A stretch of DNA of 8,029 nt from Deltaproteobacteria bacterium (GTDB taxonomy: Bacteria; Desulfobacterota; GWC2-55-46; DRQE01): assembly GCA_011371515.1 (NCBI GenBank), contig DRQE01000080.1, positions 1 through 8,029 on the forward strand. The letters are read 5' to 3'. Below are positions 1 to 7,974 of the stretch, one piece after another. Under the pieces are notes generated by a model that ran no database searches, was not told where the DNA came from, and worked only from the letters and a program-made list of their open reading frames with translations. The translations under genes were made by a program, and so were the position numbers. Position 1 is the first letter of the stretch, and each line of letters starts with the position of its first letter.

Positions 1-597
1 GCAGACATATATTACCTTAAGAAGGAGGACATCCTTAAACTTGAAAGATGGGCAGAAAAGAGTGCCGAGAACCTTCTCGAAGCCATAGAAAAGAGCAAGA
101 CCCCACCAGCCCTTTCACGCCTTATATTCGCACTTGGCATAAAGGGCGTTGGTGAACACCTTGCAGATGTGCTGGCAGAAAGGTTCTCCTCTCTGGATAG
201 CCTGATGCACGCAACCTACGAGGAACTCCTCCAGATACCAGAGATAGGCCCGGAGACGGCAAAGAACATAGTAAGTTTCTTCAGGGAGGAACACAACCTC
301 AAGGTAATAGAGAAGCTGAAGAAGGCTGGCGTAAGGTTTCCCGAAGAGAAGAAGAAAAGGGCTGGAAAACTCGCTGGAAAGGTCTTCGTATTTACAGGTG
401 CACTCGACAGTTTCACCAGAGACGAGGCAAAAAAACTTGTGGAAAGTGAAGGTGGAAGGTGTTCCGACAGTGTCAGCAAACGGGTGGACTTCGTGGTGGT
501 TGGCAAGGAACCGGGCTCCAAGTACGAAAAGGCAAAAAAGCTCGGTATAAAGATGCTGTCAGAGAAGGAATTCAAAGAGATGCTGGGTATAGAGTAG
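1..597 (+). CDS. ligA: NAD-dependent DNA ligase, C-terminal part (5' end outside window)
   Basis: LigA seals nicks with 3'-OH/5'-phosphate ends using NAD+ in replication and repair. Only the last 198 residues are present, and the frame is open from base 1. Visible are the helix-hairpin-helix region, with one hairpin around residues 46-55 (LGIKGVGEH) and a second around 79-90 (IPEIGPETAKNI), then a Lys-rich linker (about 116-124). A C-terminal BRCT domain (about 124-198) follows, with its VFTG strand/turn and the LigA-typical GKEPGSKYEKAKKLGIK segment. The adenylation and OB domains lie outside the window. The stop is TAG at 595-597, and the convergent cyclase gene ends 10 bp away, leaving no room for a separate terminator. 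The call rests on the order of HhH and BRCT plus the motif wording and is secure. Confidence 0.96.
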   Translation, partial: ADIYYLKKEDILKLERWAEKSAENLLEAIEKSKTPPALSRLIFALGIKGVGEHLADVLAERFSSLDSLMHATYEELLQIPEIGPETAKNIVSFFREEHNLKVIEKLKKAGVRFPEEKKKRAGKLAGKVFVFTGALDSFTRDEAKKLVESEGGRCSDSVSKRVDFVVVGKEPGSKYEKAKKLGIKMLSEKEFKEMLGIE

Positions 598-606
598 GAA
601 AAGGCT

Positions 607-2190
607 TCAGCCCACTATCTTGTTCTTGCCCTCTCTTTTTGCCTTGTAGAGCCTTGCATCTGCCTTCTTTATAAGTGCAGGAAGGCTCTTTCCATCGGTG
701 GGATATGTGGCAATACCTGCGCTCACGGTTACCTGTCTGTTTGGCATGGGGTAAGAGGCTATCTCCTTGAGAACCCTTCTGCCGAATGCCATCGCCCCTT
801 CCTTCTTTATCTGGGGCATTATAACACAGAACTCCTCTCCGCCGAACCTTCCAACGGTATCTGTTATTCGTGAGTTCTTCTTTATAAGCCTTGCTATAAC
901 CTTCAACACCCTGTTACCCTCCAGATGGCCGAACTCGTCGTTGTAGTTTTTGAAGCAATCTATATCGAGCATTATTATGGATACAGGGTGGTGATGTCTC
1001 TGTGCCCTTTTGAGTTCCTTCTGCAACTGCTCCATAAAGTAGCGCTGGTTGTAAAGCCCCGTGAGTCCATCGGTAATGCTCAGAAGCCTTATGTCCTCTA
1101 TCTTCTTTACCCTCTCTATGGTGAGCCCTGCGTATATGGTAAGGAGTGAAAAGAGGGATATGTCCTCTGCTCTGAACCTTCTTACCTTGAAGTCGTTGAC
1201 ATAGAGTATGCCCACAATCCTTCCCTCAACCATAAGGGGTGCGCCAAGGATGGTCCTGACCCCTTCTTTTAGAAGCAATGGGTTCGGATTCTTCGTCTCT
1301 CTTATGTCTGCTATATAGAGTGGCCCGTTCTGGTTCAGAATGGTGCTTGTAAGCCCGCCCTTTCTTATCTCCCAGCGGTCGTGTTTCTTGAACTCTGCGC
1401 TGAAGCCCTTTGCGGCAACGAGCACCATGTCTTCTTTCTTCTCATCGAAGAGTGCAAGGGTACCGGCAGGTGTGTTGGTAAGTTTCGTTGCATAATCTAC
1501 TATTGCATAGCCTGCGTCCTTGAGACTATCTATACTCTCGATTACAAGCCCCAGATGATAAAGGGCTTCGTGCTCTTTGAGCACCCTCTCTCTCTCTTCC
1601 ACCCTTCTTCTTCTCTCTTCGAAGAGCTGCCACATTATCTTTGCCGAAAGCCCGCCCATAAGCTCTATGGTGGGTGGAATGCGCTTGCGCAGGTCCTCTG
1701 CAATCTCCACACTGCCAGTAAGGTTTATGACCACATCCACATCGAGTTTGTCTTGGGTAAGGAATGTCCTGTAATCTTCAGAGAAGGGTATGTTCATCTT
1801 CTTTGCTATTGCCACACCCGGTGCAGATGGGTCTCTATCTGCCACCCACATGACCTTTACAGAGGGATTCTCTCTGAACAGATTCAGTATAGCCTCTCCC
1901 CCCTTACCGCATCCTACGATACCGACCCTGAATACTATCTCCTCTTTGAACCCCTCCTCGTCAGATGGCAGAGGTGGAAGGAAACCAAGCCCTATCGCCT
2001 GACTTACGGCCTGTGCCCTGTTGGTAACATTCAGTTTCTTCATTATGTTCTTGAGATGATACTTCACCGTATATCGGCTCTTTCCGAGTATCATCCCTAT
2101 CTCTTCGTTGGTCTTTCCTTCCTGAACCCACCTCAGTATCTCTATCTCTTTGGAGGTGAGCAGGCCGCCTTCCTTCTTCTTTCTTGCCAT
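607..2190 (-). CDS. LuxR-HTH / Rossmann / GAF / GGDEF diguanylate cyclase regulator
   Basis: A 527-residue cytoplasmic protein with no membrane segment. Residues 9-70 form a LuxR/NarL-type HTH (LTSKEIEIL, TNEEIG, TVKYHLKNIMKKL). Residues 87-185 look like an NAD(P)-binding Rossmann domain: GxGxxG at 93-98 (GCGKGG), an acidic residue at the end of the second strand (VADRD, 116-120) and a VVINLTG strand. Residues 186-210 are probably coiled coil (FEERRRRVEERERVLKEHE). Residues 211-360 are GAF-like (LGAPLMVEGRIVGILYV). Residues 365-527 are a GGDEF domain with GGEEF at 450-454 and an RxxD inhibitory site (RITD, 441-444) exactly five residues upstream, so it should make c-di-GMP from two GTP with product inhibition. 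AAGGA at 2199-2203 lies 8 nt before the ATG and supports this start. The HTH is N-terminal and no receiver domain is present. Signals sensed and DNA targets are unknown; redox (NAD(H)) input is inference. Confidence 0.93.
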   Translation of the reverse strand: MARKKKEGGLLTSKEIEILRWVQEGKTNEEIGMILGKSRYTVKYHLKNIMKKLNVTNRAQAVSQAIGLGFLPPLPSDEEGFKEEIVFRVGIVGCGKGGEAILNLFRENPSVKVMWVADRDPSAPGVAIAKKMNIPFSEDYRTFLTQDKLDVDVVINLTGSVEIAEDLRKRIPPTIELMGGLSAKIMWQLFEERRRRVEERERVLKEHEALYHLGLVIESIDSLKDAGYAIVDYATKLTNTPAGTLALFDEKKEDMVLVAAKGFSAEFKKHDRWEIRKGGLTSTILNQNGPLYIADIRETKNPNPLLLKEGVRTILGAPLMVEGRIVGILYVNDFKVRRFRAEDISLFSLLTIYAGLTIERVKKIEDIRLLSITDGLTGLYNQRYFMEQLQKELKRAQRHHHPVSIIMLDIDCFKNYNDEFGHLEGNRVLKVIARLIKKNSRITDTVGRFGGEEFCVIMPQIKKEGAMAFGRRVLKEIASYPMPNRQVTVSAGIATYPTDGKSLPALIKKADARLYKAKREGKNKIVG

Positions 2191-2219
2191 CGCCTATATC
2201 CTTGTTAGAGTGAGGTTGT

Positions 2220-2231
2220 ATTTTACCACAT
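2220..2231 (-). promoter_or_regulatory. Extended -10 promoter of the HTH-GGDEF gene
   Basis: On the minus strand the 12-mer ATGTGGTAAAAT contains TGn followed by TAAAAT (hexamer 2220-2225), an extended -10. The expected start site near 2213 gives a leader of about 22 nt containing the AAGGA ribosome site. No good -35 is seen at 16-18 bp, which fits an extended -10 promoter. The identical 12-mer precedes gyrB at 3133-3144. Functional assignment is inferred. Confidence 0.55.
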
Positions 2232-2244
2232 TCATTTAATGTAA

Positions 2245-2273
2245 AGTTTGAATATATAAAATTAATCCAAACT
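2245..2273. repeat. AT-rich inverted repeat upstream of the cyclase promoter
   Basis: AGTTTG (2245-2250) and CAAACT (2268-2273) are perfect inverted arms 17 bp apart around the AT-only core aatatataaaattaat plus c. The centre, 2259, is about 46 bp upstream of the predicted minus-strand start site, where an activator site or UP-like element could sit. Six-base arms in AT-rich DNA can arise by chance, so a regulatory role is only a possibility. Confidence 0.3.
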
Positions 2274-2350
2274 ATTCAACTACTCAAAAGGACAAGCTCA
2301 ATTATTGGTGAAATCACTGCCTGTTGTTCTCCCTAATTCTTCCGCCTGCC

Positions 2351-2388
2351 TAAAAATAAAGATATCCCCCCTGTATGTGAGATATCTT
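2351..2388 (-). terminator. Possible weak intrinsic terminator downstream of the YkuK-like gene
   Basis: On the minus strand AAGATATC (2388-2381) and GATATCTT (2366-2359) can form an 8-bp stem with a 14-nt loop, followed directly by TATTTTTA. The placement suits ending transcription from the gene at 2553-3050 before it runs into the cyclase promoter. The stem is AT-rich and about 165 nt past the stop codon, so termination efficiency is doubtful. Each arm also contains the self-complementary GATATC followed by C-runs. Confidence 0.3.
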
Positions 2389-2418
2389 CCCCCTTTTTGC
2401 ACAGATACCATGCCCGTG

Positions 2419-2555
2419 TAGGATGTGTCACCTATTTAAAAAAGTCCACCTCTTATTTACACAGGAGAAGTATCCTCTGAAGCCATCGTCAGCTTCACCG
2501 AACCTGTTTCCGAAAAAAAACAAAAAGGCAGCTCTTATGGGGTTCAGACATCCTA
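2419..2555. mobile_element. Possible MITE-like element flanked by TA
   Basis: The left edge reads TAGGATGTGTCACC (2419-2432). The right edge read on the other strand is TAGGATGTCTGAACC (2555-2541). Eight outer bases match perfectly and further bases match with gaps. If the outer TA is a target duplication, as in IS630/Tc1-mariner-type insertions, the element is 133 bp (2421-2553). It carries no transposase. The right arm also pairs with the coding DNA next to it (CAGACAT 2545-2551 with ATGTCTG 2562-2568), which gives an alternative explanation. Only one copy is in the window, so mobility is unproven. Confidence 0.25.
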
Positions 2556-2568
2556 TCGTGAATGTCTG
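2545..2568. repeat. Hairpin spanning the YkuK-like gene's stop codon
   Basis: CAGACAT (2545-2551) and ATGTCTG (2562-2568) are perfect 7-bp inverted arms with a 10-nt loop containing the TAG stop (2553-2555 on the minus strand). A T-rich run (T5GT8 at 2527-2514) follows on the minus strand, but about 17 nt after the stem, too far for a textbook intrinsic terminator. It may protect or end the transcript. Confidence 0.35.
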
Positions 2569-3050
2569 TCCGCCACCTTCGATGCACCAAAGGAATCGGG
2601 CTTTGTAACGGCATAATAGCCAGAGCCTGTAACCATGCCCACCACTTCTTTTATTATCTCTCTCGTATCTCCATTTGAGCCTATATCGAGATGTATCTCC
2701 ACAGGAAGGCTTTTGTAGCCGTTCTCTGATAGCCTTTCCTGCAGATAGGAAGCCACCTCTATGCTTAATGTCGCCTCGTAGAAGATCCTGTGTCGCATGC
2801 TGTTCATGTTTTTGACCCGCCTTTTGCGGTAGAAGTAACGCCCACCATGCCCCACTCTGTGTACGATTATGGCTGTAACAAAAAGGGTTTCTCTACCTTG
2901 GAAAGAGTCGGTGCCGATTATAAGGTTGTACTTTCTGGAAGGGCTCTCCTCTATGTAGTCCACCACCATGGAGAACATCTCTTCCCCGGTGAGTCTGCCT
3001 GCCGTGGGGCTTATAAAATAGACCTGCTCCTTCTCCCCAAACGAAGCCAT
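2553..3050 (-). CDS. DUF458/YkuK-family RNase H-fold protein
   Basis: A 165-residue soluble protein resembling Bacillus YkuK and the DUF458 family, which has an RNase H-like fold and is predicted, not proven, to be a nuclease. It opens with the family's FxSPTxG motif (YFISPTAG, 11-18). Acidic positions suited to a metal site are visible: GTDS with Asp48, FYEAT with Glu92, HLDIGSNGDTR with Asp122, and the C-terminal signature KPDSFGASKVADRHS with Asp161. That C-terminal signature normally ends the family, so the protein looks complete. GAGGT at 3063-3067 lies 12 nt upstream of the ATG, a long spacing. The gene is divergent from gyrB with a leader/promoter region of about 130 bp between them. 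The natural substrate is unknown. Confidence 0.88.
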   Translation of the reverse strand: MASFGEKEQVYFISPTAGRLTGEEMFSMVVDYIEESPSRKYNLIIGTDSFQGRETLFVTAIIVHRVGHGGRYFYRKRRVKNMNSMRHRIFYEATLSIEVASYLQERLSENGYKSLPVEIHLDIGSNGDTREIIKEVVGMVTGSGYYAVTKPDSFGASKVADRHSR

Positions 3051-3057
3051 GGGTTTT

Positions 3058-3086
3058 ATTTTACCTCAAAGCTCAAAGAAAAACAA
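3058..3086 (-). promoter_or_regulatory. Candidate promoter of the YkuK-like gene
   Basis: On the minus strand TTGTTT (3086-3081) and TAAAAT (3063-3058) are separated by 17 bp. The start site would fall around 3050-3051, at or next to the ATG, implying a leaderless or nearly leaderless transcript. In that case the GAGGT at 3063-3067, overlapping the -10, would not be a ribosome site. A promoter further upstream in 3087-3130 would instead keep GAGGT in the leader. The two readings exclude each other. Confidence 0.3.
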
Positions 3087-3111
3087 GTTTTTTAATTACT
3101 TACAGATTTTA

Positions 3112-5610
<2,499 letters not shown>

Positions 5611-5612
5611 CC

Positions 5613-6449
5613 ATGGCAAGAGACTCTGCGCAAAAGGTAGGCATATATGTGGATGTATCCAACATCACCCGTAACGGCGGGCACGGGATGCGCTATGATA
5701 TATTGAGGGACTTTGCCTGCCGTGAGGGAGATGAACCCATACGGCTTAATGCCTATGTTGCCTACGACGAAGAACGGGCAAGAACAGATATAGACTACAA
5801 GGAGCGTACCCTTAACTTCTACTCCACCCTCAGAGACTATGGCTACAAGGTCATAGAAAAGCCCGTCACTTGGTACGAAGACGAGACAGGCCTTAAGTAC
5901 GGCAAGGCGAATGCAGACCTTGACATGGCTGTGGATACCCTTCTGCAATCGGAAAATCTCGACAGGGTGCTTCTTGCCACAGGGGATGGAGACTTCGTGC
6001 AGGTTGTAAAGGCTCTGCAGAACAAGGGCTGCCGTGTGGAGGCGGTTGCATTCCAGAATGTATCGTCCCAGCTCAAACGAGAGGTGGACCTTTTCTTCTC
6101 GGGCTACTTGATCCCCCAGCTTCTTCCCATAAAGGAGAACGAAGAGCGCGGAGTGCGCTGGGGTGAGATAGGCTCAAGGGTAAGGGGTATATGCTACAGT
6201 TACAACCATGCAAAGAACTACGGGTTCATGCGGTTTCTGAAACACATAGGACCCGGGCTATGGGTTACAGACACCAGAAGACCAGAGTCTCCCTATGAGA
6301 CCGCATTTGCCCATGAGTCCAACTTCGACCCTGCCGTTGACATGGACAAACTGCCAAACCGTGAATACATATTCGAGTTCGACATCGTGGAAGGCGAGGA
6401 AGGAAGATTTCAGGCGGTAAACATCTCAAGAATCTTTCCCAGAGGCTAA
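5613..6449 (+). CDS. NYN-domain (PIN-like) nuclease fused to a cold-shock-like OB domain
   Basis: A 278-residue soluble protein. Residues 8-165 are a NYN domain of the LabA/DUF88 type, a PIN/FLAP-like RNase fold. The expected acidic residues are present: YVDVSN with Asp14, KANADLDMAVD (Asp102, Asp104, Asp108) and TGDGDFVQVVKAL (Asp125, Asp127). Residues 188-273 resemble a cold-shock OB fold, with KNYGFM (201-206) in place of RNP1, AFAHESNF (231-238) in place of RNP2, and an ending YIFEFDIVEGEEGRFQAVNI like the last strands of CspA-type domains. A plausible role is metal-dependent RNA cleavage with the OB domain holding single-stranded RNA; the substrate is unknown. The ATG is 2 nt after the gyrB stop with no good ribosome site (GAGGTG at 5588-5593 is 19 nt away), so translational coupling to gyrB is likely. 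Its stop overlaps the convergent tatC stop. Confidence 0.87.
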   Translation: MARDSAQKVGIYVDVSNITRNGGHGMRYDILRDFACREGDEPIRLNAYVAYDEERARTDIDYKERTLNFYSTLRDYGYKVIEKPVTWYEDETGLKYGKANADLDMAVDTLLQSENLDRVLLATGDGDFVQVVKALQNKGCRVEAVAFQNVSSQLKREVDLFFSGYLIPQLLPIKENEERGVRWGEIGSRVRGICYSYNHAKNYGFMRFLKHIGPGLWVTDTRRPESPYETAFAHESNFDPAVDMDKLPNREYIFEFDIVEGEEGRFQAVNISRIFPRG

Positions 6450-7177
6450 CCACCCTTTCTTCCAAAAAGTATCGCAAGTGCTACTCCCAGCCAGTAGAGT
6501 GCCATAAGAGGCAGTGCCATGAGAAGCTGGCTCAACGGATCGGGCGGGGTGAGAAGGGCTCCTGCAACGAGGCTTAAGATAAGGGCATACTTCCACCAGC
6601 CCTTAAGCCTCTCTATACTAACGATGCCTGCCCTCACAAGAACCATTATAATTAATGGTACCTGAAAGGCAACACCAAAGGCAAACAGAAGCCTTACCAC
6701 AAGCCCCATGTACAGCGCCATCGAGACATAGGGTTTGAGCATCTCTCCACTGAATCCCATAAGATACCTGAAGGCAACAGGAAAGACAACGAAGTAGGCA
6801 AAAAGTATGCCCGCAACAAATAGAAGAAAAGAGAGGGTTACGAGAGGCAGAAAGAGCCTTCTCTCCTCTTCATAGAGTGCGGGGGCGACGAATGCCCACA
6901 CCTCGTAGAGTATGTAGGGCATTGCCACAACCACTGCCCCAAGGAAGCCCACCTTAAGGTAGGTAAAGAAGGGCTCGGTAACGGTTGTAAAGACTATGAA
7001 GCGTTGCTCCTCTGGAAGATAGGGTATAAGGGGTGCTATAAGAAGTCTGTATATCTCTTCAGACCAGTAATAGGTGAATACAAAGGCTATTGCTATGCTT
7101 ATAAGTGCCCTTATGAGCCTCTGACGAAGCTCTCTCAGATGACCCGTAAGGGTCATATACCTTGGGTCTTCTGCCAT
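6446..7177 (-). CDS. tatC: Twin-arginine translocase subunit TatC
   Basis: Inner-membrane receptor that binds twin-arginine signal peptides and nucleates the Tat pore for export of folded proteins. The protein has 243 residues with about six hydrophobic segments. Family landmarks are present: the N-terminal HLRELRQRL (13-21), EPFFTYLKVGFLGAVVVAMPYILYE in the first periplasmic loop/TM2 region, FVAPALYEEERR, and the late ALLTPPDPLSQ motif. The ATG directly follows the tatB stop (TAGATG) and no ribosome site lies at normal distance, so translation is probably coupled. The gene ends in TAG at 6446-6448, overlapping the NYN gene's TAA (6447-6449) on the other strand. No hairpin terminator is apparent at this tail-to-tail junction. 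Confidence 0.96.
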   Translation of the reverse strand: MAEDPRYMTLTGHLRELRQRLIRALISIAIAFVFTYYWSEEIYRLLIAPLIPYLPEEQRFIVFTTVTEPFFTYLKVGFLGAVVVAMPYILYEVWAFVAPALYEEERRLFLPLVTLSFLLFVAGILFAYFVVFPVAFRYLMGFSGEMLKPYVSMALYMGLVVRLLFAFGVAFQVPLIIMVLVRAGIVSIERLKGWWKYALILSLVAGALLTPPDPLSQLLMALPLMALYWLGVALAILFGRKGG

Positions 7178-7363
7178 CTATTCGTTTTTTCTGGAGTTCT
7201 CCTCCACATTTTCTATTCCACTGCGGACATCAGAAGCCGCCCGTTTTAGCTCCTTTAAGAACCTGCCCGCATCCTTCGAAAGAGCCACCAGCTTTTCTGG
7301 ACCAAGCACAAGAAGTGCCACAATCAGTATGAGCACGAGCTCTGTAAAGCCTATGCCAAACAT
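7178..7363 (-). CDS. tatB: Short TatB-like subunit of the Tat translocase (TatA/B family)
   Basis: A 61-residue protein with a single N-terminal membrane helix (about residues 6-20), a GP hinge (Gly21-Pro22) and an amphipathic helix (24-50). FGIGFTELVLILIVALLVLG with Glu8, and the tail AGRFLKELKRAASDVRSGIE, read more like TatB than TatA, which usually has an FxK/DEFK segment. It is much shorter than typical TatB (roughly 80-170 residues), so a TatA or dual TatA/B role is possible. Next to TatC it would help receive substrates or form the pore. AGGGG at 7371-7375 lies 7 nt upstream of the ATG, overlapping the end of the usp gene, and its stop touches the tatC start. The Tat component call is firm; the A versus B label is less so. 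Confidence 0.85.
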   Translation of the reverse strand: MFGIGFTELVLILIVALLVLGPEKLVALSKDAGRFLKELKRAASDVRSGIENVEENSRKNE

Positions 7364-7373
7364 CTGAATGCCC

Positions 7374-7835
7374 CTATCTTTTAAGAGGTGGCACCACCAG
7401 TACAGGAACCTCTGCGTTCTTCATCACCCTTTCTGTTGTGCTTCCAAAGAGATAGCCCTCTATACCACTTCTTCCAAAGGTTCCCATGACGATTATGTCC
7501 ATGTTCTCCTCTCTGGCGTACCTTACGATTTCAAGATAGGGAGTGCCACAGAGGAGCACCTTCTCAAAGTTCTTGAACCCCTTGAGTATGCGTTTTGTAA
7601 ACTTCTCGAGCATCTCGCCTGCACCCTTTTTCATCTCGTCATCGAGCTTTTCGAAGGACAAGTGGGGTATGTAGAAGCCGGCAAGTTCTCCCCTGAGGTT
7701 CACCACATGGAGCACGAAGAGCTTGCCACCATACTTCGTTGCAAGTGAAAGCCCATACTTGAGGGCACTTTCTGAAGCAGGCGTGAAGTCCACAGGAACG
7801 AGTATCTTCTTGAAGTTTCTGATCCTCTTTGCCAT
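7374..7835 (-). CDS. Universal stress protein (UspA family), ATP-binding type
   Basis: A 153-residue single-domain Usp. It begins with the family's KKILVPVDFTPASESAL (9-25, Asp16 near the nucleotide base), has LHVV at the end of the second strand, and ends with MGTFGRSGIEGYLFGSTTERV and PVLVVPP. The ATP motif G-2x-G-9x-G(S/T) is intact (Gly118, Gly121, Gly131-Ser132), so it should bind ATP like MJ0577-type Usps rather than the non-binding UspA type. The chosen ATG has GGGAGG at 7840-7845, 4 nt upstream. An in-frame ATG at 7910 lies upstream of the likely promoter -10 and would add 25 residues unlike the family. It is the first gene of a likely operon with tatB and tatC (10 bp, then 0 bp gaps). 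Its stress role is inferred from the family only. Confidence 0.93.
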   Translation of the reverse strand: MAKRIRNFKKILVPVDFTPASESALKYGLSLATKYGGKLFVLHVVNLRGELAGFYIPHLSFEKLDDEMKKGAGEMLEKFTKRILKGFKNFEKVLLCGTPYLEIVRYAREENMDIIVMGTFGRSGIEGYLFGSTTERVMKNAEVPVLVVPPLKR

Positions 7836-7880
7836 GGTTCCTCCCGTGTTTTTAGTTTTGTGCTCATTTTTACTTAACAT

Positions 7881-7886
7881 ATTATA
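7881..7886 (-). promoter_or_regulatory. -10 element for the usp-tatB-tatC operon
   Basis: On the minus strand a consensus TATAAT occupies 7886-7881. The predicted start site near 7874 gives a leader of about 38 nt containing GGGAGG at 7840-7845. No strong -35 hexamer is found at 16-18 bp. The divergent + strand promoter begins 25 bp away, so regulators bound between them could affect both units. Confidence 0.5.
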
Positions 7887-7910
7887 GCCTCTACTTTCAA
7901 TACATTTCAT

Positions 7911-7940
7911 TTGACCTGTGTGGTAACAGAGTGGTATAAA
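7911..7940 (+). promoter_or_regulatory. Sigma-70-type promoter for the gene leaving the window
   Basis: TTGACC (7911-7916), an 18-bp spacer, then TATAAA (7935-7940) with TGG just before it (7932-7934), an extended -10. Start site expected near 7947, about 28 nt before the ATG at 7975. This is the best-formed promoter in the window. Confidence 0.6.
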
Positions 7941-7973
7941 TCTATTAAAACCTCTCTAAAACTGTGTGGCAAC
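7917..7973 (+). repeat. Paired TGTGTGGYAAC words
   Basis: TGTGTGGTAAC (7917-7927) lies in the promoter spacer and TGTGTGGCAAC (7963-7973) lies just before the ATG, 46 bp apart. The first is identical to 3112-3122 upstream of gyrB. The positions suggest a possible binding site, but part of the word resembles the extended -10 sequence used here, so it may be promoter-derived. Confidence 0.35.
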
Positions 7974-7974
7974 C

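Larger units (their letters stand above)
2191..2552. other. Long intergenic region between the cyclase and YkuK-like genes
   Basis: About 360 bp without a convincing gene. From left to right it holds the cyclase promoter and leader (2191-2231), an AT-rich stretch with an inverted repeat AGTTTG/CAAACT (2245-2250 and 2268-2273, centre about 46 bp upstream of the predicted start site), a 37-codon minus-strand frame (2298-2411) without a ribosome site, a hairpin with T-rich flank (2351-2388), and a possible MITE-like element (2419-2555). A-runs near 2513-2526 give T-runs on the minus strand. I see no tRNA or riboswitch fold. Confidence 0.6.

Noticed and set aside
598..615. Small GGCT-TC-AGCC hairpin between ligA and the cyclase gene as a terminator
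   Set aside because: The stem is only 4 bp with a 2-nt loop and has no adjacent T-run on either strand.
1381..2208. A long + strand open frame of 275 codons opposite the cyclase gene
   Set aside because: It lies antisense to a clear multi-domain protein, is Cys/Tyr/Leu-rich as expected of a shadow frame and shows no recognisable motif.
2419..2470. Resemblance of GTGTCACCTATTT and the sequence after it to an IS21-type end
   Set aside because: No transposase, no multiple terminal repeats and no second matching end. The short likeness is not enough to name a family.
2423..2608. A 61-codon + strand frame in the intergenic region
   Set aside because: Low-complexity Lys/Pro/Ser composition, no ribosome site, and it overlaps the end of the YkuK-like gene in antisense.
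7836..7910. ATG at 7910 as the start of the universal stress protein
   Set aside because: The 25 extra residues do not resemble the family, the promoter -10 lies inside them, and GGGAGG sits just before the ATG at 7835.
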